Shown: positions 1 through 9,142 of the stretch, in pieces | Numbering within the stretch: position 1 is the stretch's first letter | Layout of the letters: each line of letters opens with the position of its first letter | NCBI GenBank assembly: GCA_016192065.1 | Contig: JACPUX010000051.1 | Coordinates: forward strand, 1 to 64,000 | DNA: 64,000 nucleotides | Source: Betaproteobacteria bacterium | GTDB taxonomy: Bacteria; Pseudomonadota; Gammaproteobacteria; Burkholderiales; Casimicrobiaceae | Reading direction: 5' to 3' | Notes under the pieces: model-generated | What the model saw: only the letters and a program-made list of their open reading frames with translations | What the model was told of the DNA's origin: nothing | The model's database searches: none | Position numbers and translations under genes: made by a program

Positions 1-381
1 AATCACCCCGGCCTTCACCAAAGGGCTGGTCAGCCCCATCAGGAATTCGGTCAGTGCCCCCGCATCAGCCGCGGAAGACTTGGGATGGTCTCCGGCATTC
101 TTGGCGGTGAGGGAGTTGTACTTCATCGGCCGAATGGGCTTGGGATTCTGGAGCCACTCGGTGAGCCAGGCCTTCTGGAATTTGCTGCCGGCGTACCACA
201 ACTCCGGGCCTTTCTTGGCCAACTGGTCCGCGATGCTCTTTTCCTTGGCCGGACCATCGGTGTAGTGGCAACTCGCGCAATTCTTCTTGAAGATCGCGTC
301 GCCTCCCGCCGCTTGGGCCGATGCGGGCACCACACTCAGCGCAACCGCCGCCAGGGATACGACCACTGCAAACAAATTCAT
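1..381 (-). CDS. c-type cytochrome, partial (3' end beyond window)
   Basis: Small secreted cytochrome c, probably a periplasmic electron carrier. The visible 127 codons start at an ATG preceded by a good AGGAAGGAACG ribosome site. They encode a signal peptide ending near SAQA and one heme site, CASCH, at about residues 35-39. No stop codon is reached before the window edge, so the C-terminus is missing. It lies 183 bp downstream of nirN on the same strand. It may be the last gene of the nir cluster and an electron donor to NirS, replacing the usual nirM; that role is inferred from position only. Confidence 0.8.
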   Translation of the reverse strand, partial: MNLFAVVVSLAAVALSVVPASAQAAGGDAIFKKNCASCHYTDGPAKEKSIADQLAKKGPELWYAGSKFQKAWLTEWLQNPKPIRPMKYNSLTAKNAGDHPKSSAADAGALTEFLMGLTSPLVKAGVI

Positions 382-564
382 ATCGCGTTCCTTCCTTGCT
401 CCGGGGATTTGGTGATAAGCGCAACGAAACTGCCGCCCACAATCGGACCCGCTGCTTTTACTTGAGCCCCGCGCAAAAGTCAATCATGGGTGCATGGCTA
501 CTGGCGGCGCCGTGAGCGGGTCTTGGCCGGCATTGAAGGCAGCGCGAGCGGCGCAATTAGCCCC

Positions 565-2127
565 CTAATGGCTCGTCCCCTCCGACCGTGTGATCTTGTT
601 CCACACGTTGTACTTGCCCACCGGCTTGCTGGCGGGAAGGCGTTTGACTTCCTTCAAGCTGGCGGCGTCGAAGACGATAATCGCGCCGTCGGCTTCCCAC
701 AGGCTCGCCAAAGCGTATTTGCCGTCCTTGGTGAACTCGATGTGGGCGAGGGTCTTGCCGGGAACCGGCCGCAACCGGGCGACGACTTCGAGCGTCTCCT
801 TGTCGATGATGGTGAGGGTGTCCTTGTGCTCGCGGCTCATCATCGAATCGACCCAGGCGTAGCGGGAATTCTCGTGGCTTCTCATGAAGAAGCCCGGTCC
901 GGGGGTTTCGATCTGCTTGATGGTCTTCCAGTCTTTCAGGTCGATGATGCTGACCATGCCTTCCTTGAGATTGGGTGTGGCCATCACGCGGCGCCCCTGC
1001 CAAATCCAGGTGATGCCGGAACCGAGATGCGGCATGCCCGGCAGCTCCAGCTTGGCGATACTGCGCCGCACGTCGAGGTGCACCACCTGGCCTTTGCCCG
1101 CTTCGCGGCTGGCGCCCATGACTTCGTTGTAGTCGGGGGTGAAGAAGAAGTCGTCGAGATAGTCCTCCAGCACTGAGCGGCGCGGGTTGAGAAAGCCCGG
1201 CACGAAGGCGCCCTCCCGAAACTGATAGTCATGAATGTACCCCGCGGGGATTTCCGGCGCCTTGGGATCGTAGCTGACTTCCCAGGCCTCTTTGACGTCC
1301 TTCAGGGCGGCGACGAAGCTCTTGCGCGGAAACGCGTCATACACCGCCGAGACCCGCGAGCTTTGCTTGCCGTCCTTGTCCCGCACCGGCAGCACCTTCA
1401 GGAGCTTGAGCTCGGCGTCGAGAATGACCAGGCTGTGCGGCAGATAGTTGGCCACCGCCACGTACTTGCCATCGCCGGAAACGGCGGCGTTGCGCGTATT
1501 GATACCGGCACGCACCTCGGACACGACTTTCAGGTTCCACAGATCGAACTTGGAAATCCAGCCATCGCGCGAGGCGAAAAAAACGTAGCGGCCGTCGGGC
1601 GTGAATTTCGGTCCGCCGTGTAGCGCGTAGCGCGAGGGAAAGCGGTGAATGCGTTCCAGTTTGTCGCCGTCGAGTACCGAGACATGCTGGTCGCCGCCTT
1701 CCACCACGACAAAGAGGTTCATCATGTCGGCCTTGAATTGGGGCTCGTCGGGTAGGCTTCCAGGCGCGTGATGCACCACCCGCGAGGCGCGGATCTCCTG
1801 CGCGCCCCATTGCGGCGTCGGAACCACCGGGGTGTACACGAGGTCGACGAGCAACTCGATTTCCTCGGGCTTCAATTGGTCCTTGAAGGCCGGCATTTGT
1901 ACGGCCGGACGGGAATCGCGAATGACTTTCGCGGCATCGGCTTTCTTCAGCCGCGCGAGGTTCTCCGGCAGCAAAGCCGGGCCCATGCCACCCAGGCGGT
2001 CGACGCCATGGCAGGAAGCGCAACGCTGCTGATAGACCTCATTGGCCGGGTTGGCAGGTGCCGCGAAGGCCTTCGCCAAGCCAAGAAGCCCGACGCCGAG
2101 CACGAGCAATCGTTCGAAGAATTTCAT
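565..2127 (-). CDS. nirN: NirN, cytochrome c / d1-type dehydrogenase of heme d1 biosynthesis
   Basis: A 520-residue periplasmic protein with the layout of cytochrome cd1. A signal peptide ending near AFA is followed by one heme c site (CASCH at about 36-40) and then an eight-bladed propeller-like d1 domain with repeats such as TPDGRYVFFASRDG. NirN is known to carry out the last dehydrogenation that turns dihydro-heme d1 into heme d1 and to pass it to NirS. It is distinguished from NirS by its divergent sequence and its position after nirJ. An ORF open 50 codons further upstream runs into a repeat element, so the ATG at 2127, next to the signal peptide, was taken as the start. Confidence 0.88.
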   Translation of the reverse strand: MKFFERLLVLGVGLLGLAKAFAAPANPANEVYQQRCASCHGVDRLGGMGPALLPENLARLKKADAAKVIRDSRPAVQMPAFKDQLKPEEIELLVDLVYTPVVPTPQWGAQEIRASRVVHHAPGSLPDEPQFKADMMNLFVVVEGGDQHVSVLDGDKLERIHRFPSRYALHGGPKFTPDGRYVFFASRDGWISKFDLWNLKVVSEVRAGINTRNAAVSGDGKYVAVANYLPHSLVILDAELKLLKVLPVRDKDGKQSSRVSAVYDAFPRKSFVAALKDVKEAWEVSYDPKAPEIPAGYIHDYQFREGAFVPGFLNPRRSVLEDYLDDFFFTPDYNEVMGASREAGKGQVVHLDVRRSIAKLELPGMPHLGSGITWIWQGRRVMATPNLKEGMVSIIDLKDWKTIKQIETPGPGFFMRSHENSRYAWVDSMMSREHKDTLTIIDKETLEVVARLRPVPGKTLAHIEFTKDGKYALASLWEADGAIIVFDAASLKEVKRLPASKPVGKYNVWNKITRSEGTSH

Positions 2128-2156
2128 TTCCAGCCTTGTTTCCCTAGACCCCCGCG

Positions 2157-2232
2157 GCAGGAGCGGGCGTGCCCGCGAATGGCCTTCCGGAGGAATGTTA
2201 CCTGATGGTTCACGGGCAAGCCCGCTCCTGCA
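2157..2232. repeat. REP-like doublet (inverted pair)
   Basis: Two nearly identical 23-24 bp palindromic units face each other. The first, at 2157-2180, has the core GCGGGC-GT-GCCCGC. The second, at 2209-2232, has the core ACGGGC-AA-GCCCGC and reads as the same element on the other strand. The flank GCAGGA and the tail GAA match the well-known REP consensus of Pseudomonas and relatives. The pair sits in the 174-bp gap between nirJ and nirN. Confidence 0.75.
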
Positions 2233-2278
2233 TTTCCTTGCTCGCCAGCTCGCCCCACCGCGACGGACCGAACGCAAT

Positions 2279-2312
2279 GGTGGCTTCGCCCCTGGCGAGC
2301 CTCAATCCACCC
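2279..2312. repeat. short palindromic element overlapping the nirJ stop
   Basis: A 34-bp imperfect palindrome, starting GGTGGCTTCGCC and ending CCTCAATCCACC. On the minus strand its first bases, GTGGATTGA, supply the last two codons and the stop of nirJ. A related element with the same ends lies at 52335-52366. Confidence 0.6.
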
Positions 2313-3609
2313 TAGACGAATTCGCCACTTCCACCCCGATCTCCTCATCCCCGAGATAACAGCCCGGGTCTTCCGCCCAGGGATCGCCCACGGTCTGCTG
2401 CGCGCGCACCCGGGTATTGCCGCCGCAGATGTCGAAGAAGGCGCAAACTCCGCAACGGCCGCCCACCTTGCGGGGTTTGGCCTTGAGCCCCGCCATGATG
2501 GGATCCGAGGTATCGACCCAGATCGCGGAAAACGGCCGCTCACGCACGTTGCCCAGATCGTGATGCCACCACATGGTGTCCGGGTGGACCTTGCCCAGAT
2601 TGTCGATATTGGCGACATTCACGCCCGAGGAATTGCCGCCCCACGCGGCGAGCTTGGCGCGCACCGCTTCGGCCTGGTCCGGAAAACGCCGTTTGACCCA
2701 ATGGTAGAAATACACCCCGTCGGCATCGTTGTTGCCGGTGGTGAGTTCTTTGGCAAGACCGCGCTGGCGATACTTCCAGCAGGTGTCAAACAAGAGGTCC
2801 ATAGCCTGGCGAGTCATCTGGTGATGGGCGTCGGTCTTGCGGTTTTTATTGCCGCGGCCGGCATAGTTGAGGTGCGAGAAATAGAAGCGGTCGATGCCCT
2901 CGTCTTCGACCAGTTTCAGGAGCCCGGGCAAATCGTGGGCGTTGTCCCGTGTCATGGTGAAGCGCACGCCGATCTTCAGCCCGGCGTCGCGACACAGGCG
3001 GATGCCGGCGAGCGATTGCTCGAAGGCGCCGTCCATGCGCCGGAAGCGGTCGTGCGTGGCGCCAATGCCATCGAGGCTGACGCCAACGTAGTTGAAGTCG
3101 GTGGCGGCGATGCGCGCGATATTGCGCTCATCGATGAGCGTACCGTTGGAGGACAGACCCACGTAAAACCCCATCTCCTTGGCCCGCCGCGCGATCTCGA
3201 AAAGGTCGGGGCGCAAGAGCGGCTCGCCGCCGGAGAGGATCAGCACGGGCACGCGAAAGGCCTTGAGGTCGTCCATCACCGCGAACACCTCGGCGGTGGA
3301 CAATTCGCCGGGGAAATCCTTGTCCGCGGAAATCGAGTAGCAGTGCTTGCAGGTGAGGTTGCAGCGGCGAATCAGGTTCCAGATCACCACCGGACCGGGA
3401 GGAACCGATTGGGCCGAACCTCGCCCATCGAAAACCGGCGCGGCGCTGGAGCGCGATTCGGGCGCCGCAACTGCACTGGCCTGCGGTTCCGCCAAGGTCC
3501 GATCGACGTTCCGCGGCCGATCGGCCAAAATGGCGGGATGCTTCGGACTAATCGGTTCAAGCGCCGCCGACCGGACGATTTCCTGCATGAATTGCGAAAG
3601 ACGAAACAC
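2302..3609 (-). CDS. nirJ: NirJ, radical SAM heme d1 biosynthesis protein
   Basis: Cytoplasmic radical SAM enzyme (435 aa) that removes the two propionate side chains of didecarboxysiroheme and installs the keto groups of heme d1. The SAM-cluster motif CNLTCKHCY has cysteines at about 83, 87 and 90, followed by the SAM-contact motif SGGEPLLR. The C-terminus has a second cysteine set (CGVC, then CGG) as in NirJ/SPASM-like auxiliary cluster domains. The start is a GTG with a GGAGG site 7 bp upstream inside the end of nirH. The N-terminus carries an Ala/Pro/Ser-rich stretch (about residues 25-70) before the core, longer than in typical NirJ. The last codons lie in a repeat element. Confidence 0.93.
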   Translation of the reverse strand: MFRLSQFMQEIVRSAALEPISPKHPAILADRPRNVDRTLAEPQASAVAAPESRSSAAPVFDGRGSAQSVPPGPVVIWNLIRRCNLTCKHCYSISADKDFPGELSTAEVFAVMDDLKAFRVPVLILSGGEPLLRPDLFEIARRAKEMGFYVGLSSNGTLIDERNIARIAATDFNYVGVSLDGIGATHDRFRRMDGAFEQSLAGIRLCRDAGLKIGVRFTMTRDNAHDLPGLLKLVEDEGIDRFYFSHLNYAGRGNKNRKTDAHHQMTRQAMDLLFDTCWKYRQRGLAKELTTGNNDADGVYFYHWVKRRFPDQAEAVRAKLAAWGGNSSGVNVANIDNLGKVHPDTMWWHHDLGNVRERPFSAIWVDTSDPIMAGLKAKPRKVGGRCGVCAFFDICGGNTRVRAQQTVGDPWAEDPGCYLGDEEIGVEVANSSRVD

Positions 3610-3611
3610 CC

Positions 3612-4103
3612 TCAGCCTCCGAGACGCAGTCCGGTCTTTTTCAGGATCCGGCTGCTGTAGAGGATTTCATGGCTGCGACTGGCGGCGCCGAGCAGTCCGG
3701 CAATTTGCGCCACCAGGGCCTCGACTTCGGCGCGGCTCTTGCCATGCACCATGGCAAAAAGGTTGTAGGGCCATGCGGGCGGATGGCGCGGTCGGTGATA
3801 ACAATGGGTGACAAAGGGCAGACGGCCCACCTCCTCGCCCAACTCGTCCACCTGCTCATCGGGCACGTCCCACACGCTCATGCCATTGGCGGTGTAGCCC
3901 AAGGCGTAGTGGTTGGGCACGGCGCCGATGCGGCGGATCACCCCGGTTTCCAGCAAGCGGGCGAAGCGCGCCATGACTTCGGCCACCGGCAGGCGCAGCG
4001 CTTCGGCAAGCGCGTGGTAAGGCCGGGGGACCAGCGGCAGCCCGCCCTGCGTGGCCACGATCAAGCGTCGGTCGTCGGGGTCGAGCGCCTGGGTGGACTT
4101 CAT
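3612..4103 (-). CDS. nirH: NirH, siroheme decarboxylase subunit
   Basis: A 163-residue AsnC/Lrp-fold protein. The N-terminal helix-turn-helix-like part is followed by the family signature HCYHRPRHPPAWPYNLFAM at about residues 99-117. NirD, L, G and H together decarboxylate siroheme to 12,18-didecarboxysiroheme, the second step of heme d1 synthesis. The ATG overlaps the nirG stop by 4 bp (ATGA), indicating translational coupling. nirJ starts 2 bp after its stop. Assignment as NirH rather than NirL rests on gene order, which follows the Pseudomonas D-L-G-H-J arrangement. Confidence 0.88.
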   Translation of the reverse strand: MKSTQALDPDDRRLIVATQGGLPLVPRPYHALAEALRLPVAEVMARFARLLETGVIRRIGAVPNHYALGYTANGMSVWDVPDEQVDELGEEVGRLPFVTHCYHRPRHPPAWPYNLFAMVHGKSRAEVEALVAQIAGLLGAASRSHEILYSSRILKKTGLRLGG

Positions 4104-4564
4104 GCGGCAAGCCTCATGGCCACGAAGTACTCCTTGATTTTCGGGAAAGCGAGTACCTTAAGACCGGTGACCACCTCGATCTTGCCGATCGCCGCGCTGA
4201 TGCCTTCGGGGGCCTCGGTGGCCAGCACGAACCACATGTTGAGCCAGTGCTCGCGCCGATAGTTGTGGGCCACTTCGGGCAGGGCATTGACCGCCGCGGC
4301 GACCTCTTCGAAGCGCGCTTCGGGCACGGCCAGCGCCGCCAGCACGAAGGCCCCACCCATGCGTTCGACCTGGTACATCGGGCCAAAGCGGGTCAGGGTT
4401 TTTTGCTCCAGCAAGCGCGCCAGCCGCGCCAGCACCTCGGCGTCGCTGAGCCCCAGGGTGGCGGCGACCGCACCATAGGGTTCGGCGCAAATCGGCAACC
4501 CGCCCTGCAAGGCGTTGATCAGGGCACGGTCGGTGGCATCGAGTTCCACGGGAAGGTCACTCAT
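4100..4564 (-). CDS. nirG: NirG, siroheme decarboxylase subunit
   Basis: A 154-residue AsnC/Lrp-like siroheme decarboxylase subunit. It carries the D/G-type signature with an NYRREHWLNMWFVLATE block at about residues 97-113, unlike the HCYHRPR block of the L/H type. The ATG at 4564 was chosen because it overlaps the end of nirDL by 8 bp and begins the conserved reading. The longer upstream open frame only shadows nirDL. It likely pairs with NirH as the second D/L-type half of the decarboxylase. Confidence 0.88.
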   Translation of the reverse strand: MSDLPVELDATDRALINALQGGLPICAEPYGAVAATLGLSDAEVLARLARLLEQKTLTRFGPMYQVERMGGAFVLAALAVPEARFEEVAAAVNALPEVAHNYRREHWLNMWFVLATEAPEGISAAIGKIEVVTGLKVLAFPKIKEYFVAMRLAA

Positions 4565-5561
4565 GGTCGGCCGCTGCCGCTTGATAACGCGCACCGCGTT
4601 GTTTGAACCGCTGGGTGCTGAAGAGCACGGCTCGCTCGGTCGCGCGCAGGCCGCAACGCGCCGCCGCATCCTCGACCTGCCCCAGCACGGTGGCGCGATC
4701 GCGGCCATGAATCATGCAAAAGAGGTTGTAGGGCCAATCGGGCAGGCGACGGGGCCGGCGATAGCACAGCGTGACCCAGGGTAGTGCCGCGAGGGCGCGG
4801 CCGGCCTCGGCGACATCATCGTCGGCGATGTCCCAGACCACCATGGCGTTGGCGGCGAAGCCCAATTCATGGTGGCGCACGATGACGCCGAAGCGCTTGA
4901 TCAGCCCGTCCATCAGCCAGCCTTCGATTTGCGCCAAGACCTCTGTTTCTCGCCATCCGGCGGCGCGGGCGATCACGGCATAGGGCCGGGACACCAGCGG
5001 CAAACCGGCTTGCAAAGCGCCCAAGAGCACACGCTGCGACTCTTCGAGCAGATCCGGCGCACCCGGCACGCCGTCGCTCTGGACCTGGCGGTAGGTGGGC
5101 GGATCGGCCAGGTCGAAGCCCAGATCGATGTGGAATGCTTCGAGCAGTGGCAAATCCAGCATGGGCAGGCAGGTCTGGACGCGGATATCCTGCAGCACTT
5201 CGCGCAGGCGCTCGGGGGCGCTGGCGGTCACCACGAACCAGAGGTTGTAGCGGTGCTCCCGCGCGTAGTTGTGATTCACTTCTGGAAAGGCACTGACCAG
5301 CGCGGCGACCCGCGAGAGATCGGCGGGCGGCACCACCAACGCTGCGAGGGTGCTCGCTCCGGCCCGACCGGGCGCGAAGACCGGGCCCACGCGGCTGACC
5401 ACCCCTTGCTCACGCAACTGGGCAAGCGCCTTCAGCACCTCGTCTTCGCTGCCGCCCAGGCTCTCGCCGAGCGTCGCGAAAGGGCGCGGCACCAAGGGGA
5501 AGTCGCGCTGGTGATGATTGAGCAGCAGCGCGACGGCGGCTTCGGGCAGCGGGCAGGACAC
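4557..5561 (-). CDS. nirDL: NirDL, fused siroheme decarboxylase
   Basis: A single 334-residue chain containing two AsnC/Lrp-like decarboxylase units in tandem. The N-terminal half (about 1-150) is of NirD type, with NHNYAREHRYNLWFV. The C-terminal half (about 170-325) is of NirL type, with CYRRPRRLPDWPYNLF. These are separate genes in Pseudomonas, but natural NirDL fusions are known, for example in Hydrogenobacter. The GTG start shares its first base with the nirF stop (TAGTG). It acts on siroheme in the cytoplasm and is expected to be active without NirGH. Confidence 0.9.
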   Translation of the reverse strand: MSCPLPEAAVALLLNHHQRDFPLVPRPFATLGESLGGSEDEVLKALAQLREQGVVSRVGPVFAPGRAGASTLAALVVPPADLSRVAALVSAFPEVNHNYAREHRYNLWFVVTASAPERLREVLQDIRVQTCLPMLDLPLLEAFHIDLGFDLADPPTYRQVQSDGVPGAPDLLEESQRVLLGALQAGLPLVSRPYAVIARAAGWRETEVLAQIEGWLMDGLIKRFGVIVRHHELGFAANAMVVWDIADDDVAEAGRALAALPWVTLCYRRPRRLPDWPYNLFCMIHGRDRATVLGQVEDAAARCGLRATERAVLFSTQRFKQRGARYQAAAADHE

Positions 5562-6733
5562 TAGAACCCCATGCGCTGCGCGCGACTGGTGAAGAAGATG
5601 CCGCTGGGCCGATCCGCGGCCAAGACCGCCAAAGTCTTGCGCGTCGCCGGGTCGATCACCACCACGCGGTTGTCGTCGCGCGAGGAAATCCAGACCGCAT
5701 CGGCGCGCGGCGTGAACTCGAGGTGCAGCACCGCCCGCCCGGGCTGCAGGGTGTCGATGACTTGGCGCGTTTCAGTGTCGATAACCTGAACTTTGCCATT
5801 GTCCGGCAAGGCGAAGTTGACCCACACCTGACGCCCGTCCGGGCGCGCCACCGCGAACACCGGCTGTCCGGCCACCGGCACCCGGCCCACCTCTGTCCAA
5901 CTGGCGGTATCCACGATCAGCACTTCGTGGCGCCCGATCGCGGGCAGATAAGCTTGCCGTCCGGCCACCGCCCAGCCGCGCAAATGCGGCATCTTGAATA
6001 CCGGAAGCTTTTCTTCGCCGCGGCCGTAGCCCGGCAATATGCGCTTGACGCCTAGCTCGGGGTGCCAAAGATCGAGCAGCGCCAGACCATCCTCGCCGAA
6101 CAGTCCCGCCACGTAGTAGCGGCCATCAGGGGTGATGAACCCATCGTAGGGCTCACGGCCGACCGCGGGAAAACGTGTGACCCGGCGTTCCTTGGATTGG
6201 CTCGGGTCGAGTACCCAGATTTCGCCTCCGTCAAACAGCGCATAGACGAATCGATTGCCCGGTGCATCAACCAGACCCACCACCTTGGAGAGCTTGCCGG
6301 GCGCATACTCCGCGGGAACGTCGGCGACCAGTTGCAGAGTCTGGGCATCGAAGACCTTCACTCCGCCCGGGGTGTAGTTCTGGGCCGCCACCCAGCGGCC
6401 GTCCTGCGAGACCGCTCCGCCGATGCTGTTGCCGGCCTGCATCACCCGCGCTACCAGGCTCCGAGTCAACAAATCGATCTTGCTTAAGCCGCCGTCGCGT
6501 CCGAAAACGTAGCCATAGCGGCCGTCGCGCGAGTACACCACCGAGGCGTGCGAGAGGTCGCCAAGACCAGCGATTTCACCCAGGCTGCGCCGCGCGCTGG
6601 TGTCGATGACTTGCACCGCGCCGCGGGTACGCTCGATCACCACGCCAAGGTCGCCGGTGCCGCGCAGCTCCACGCTGGCGCACCCGCCCAGGAGCAGCGC
6701 GCCAGCGAGCAGGACCGCCATTGAGATTCGCAT
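5561..6733 (-). CDS. nirF: NirF, periplasmic heme d1 assembly lipoprotein
   Basis: A 390-residue propeller protein related to the d1 domain of NirS but without a heme c domain. NirF is known to bind heme d1 or its precursors in the periplasm and to work with NirN and NirS. The N-terminus MRISMAVLLAGALLLGGCAS is a lipoprotein signal with the cysteine at about residue 18. The ATG at 6733 was preferred because AAGTGAG lies 6 bp upstream and the lipobox follows directly. An ATG at 6751 would add six residues and overlap nirC. Confidence 0.9.
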   Translation of the reverse strand: MRISMAVLLAGALLLGGCASVELRGTGDLGVVIERTRGAVQVIDTSARRSLGEIAGLGDLSHASVVYSRDGRYGYVFGRDGGLSKIDLLTRSLVARVMQAGNSIGGAVSQDGRWVAAQNYTPGGVKVFDAQTLQLVADVPAEYAPGKLSKVVGLVDAPGNRFVYALFDGGEIWVLDPSQSKERRVTRFPAVGREPYDGFITPDGRYYVAGLFGEDGLALLDLWHPELGVKRILPGYGRGEEKLPVFKMPHLRGWAVAGRQAYLPAIGRHEVLIVDTASWTEVGRVPVAGQPVFAVARPDGRQVWVNFALPDNGKVQVIDTETRQVIDTLQPGRAVLHLEFTPRADAVWISSRDDNRVVVIDPATRKTLAVLAADRPSGIFFTSRAQRMGF

Positions 6734-6740
6734 CGATGGC

Positions 6741-7103
6741 TCACTTGACATCGGGAAACTCACTTTGCAGCTTCTCCACGATCCAGTTCGCATCCGCCTC
6801 ACTGAGAAATTGTTGCCAAGGCGGCATGGCCGTGCCCTGGCGACCCTTGAGAATGGTTTCGCGCAGCGCCTCGGAGGGCAAGTCGCGCAAATCCTCGGGC
6901 AGCAGCGACGGCCCCAACCCACCTTTGAGGCTGCGGCCATGGCAAGAACCGCAATCCTCACGCACCAGCTTCACCAACTCCAATTGACGCGCCGCCTCGG
7001 GCATGGAGGGAGTCTGCGCCCAAAGCATGGCCGGGACTTTGATCAAGGCCAAACCAAGCAGCAGGCTGAATCCGCGATGAGGATGGAGCGTTCGATGCTT
7101 CAT
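6741..7103 (-). CDS. nirC: NirC, small c-type cytochrome
   Basis: A 120-residue exported monoheme cytochrome with a signal peptide ending near LWAQ, heme site CGSCH at about residues 51-55 and a probable axial methionine in TAMPPW. In nir clusters NirC carries electrons for heme d1 maturation and can donate to NirS. It is the first gene after the terminator behind nirS1 and heads the nirC-F-DL-G-H-J-N run. An in-frame ORF extending upstream has no signal peptide at its start, so the ATG at 7103 was used. Confidence 0.85.
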   Translation of the reverse strand: MKHRTLHPHRGFSLLLGLALIKVPAMLWAQTPSMPEAARQLELVKLVREDCGSCHGRSLKGGLGPSLLPEDLRDLPSEALRETILKGRQGTAMPPWQQFLSEADANWIVEKLQSEFPDVK

Positions 7104-7178
7104 GGCAATAGTTTGCTCTGACCGGCGTCGCCGCCAAGCGTTCGGACTTGGCCGATCGGCGCCGGGCCCGAGCGCAAG

Positions 7179-7227
7179 AAAAAAGCCGGCGATCGGCGGG
7201 AAGCTCACTCCCGCCCATCCGCCGGCT
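7179..7227 (-). terminator. Rho-independent terminator after nirS1
   Basis: On the minus strand AGCCGGCG pairs with CGCCGGCT, an inner GGCGGGAG/CTTCCCGCC arm extends it, and a TTTTTTC run follows. It lies 50 bp after the nirS1 stop and 76 bp before nirC. It should cut nirS1 mRNA away from, or attenuate transcription into, the assembly genes. Confidence 0.85.
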
Positions 7228-7275
7228 GGTGTCGGGTCCCGAGACGCAGGCGCCCCGGGGCCAACCTGTTTCGGA

Positions 7276-9091
<1,816 letters not shown>

Positions 9092-9142
9092 AAGGGGTAC
9101 CGGATTTTCCGGCGAGACGCTTAATCCGAGTCGATCCGCAGG

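Noticed and set aside
2128-2277. 50-codon upstream extension of nirN
   Set aside because: It runs through the REP-like doublet and lacks a signal peptide at its start, while the ATG at 2127 is followed directly by one.
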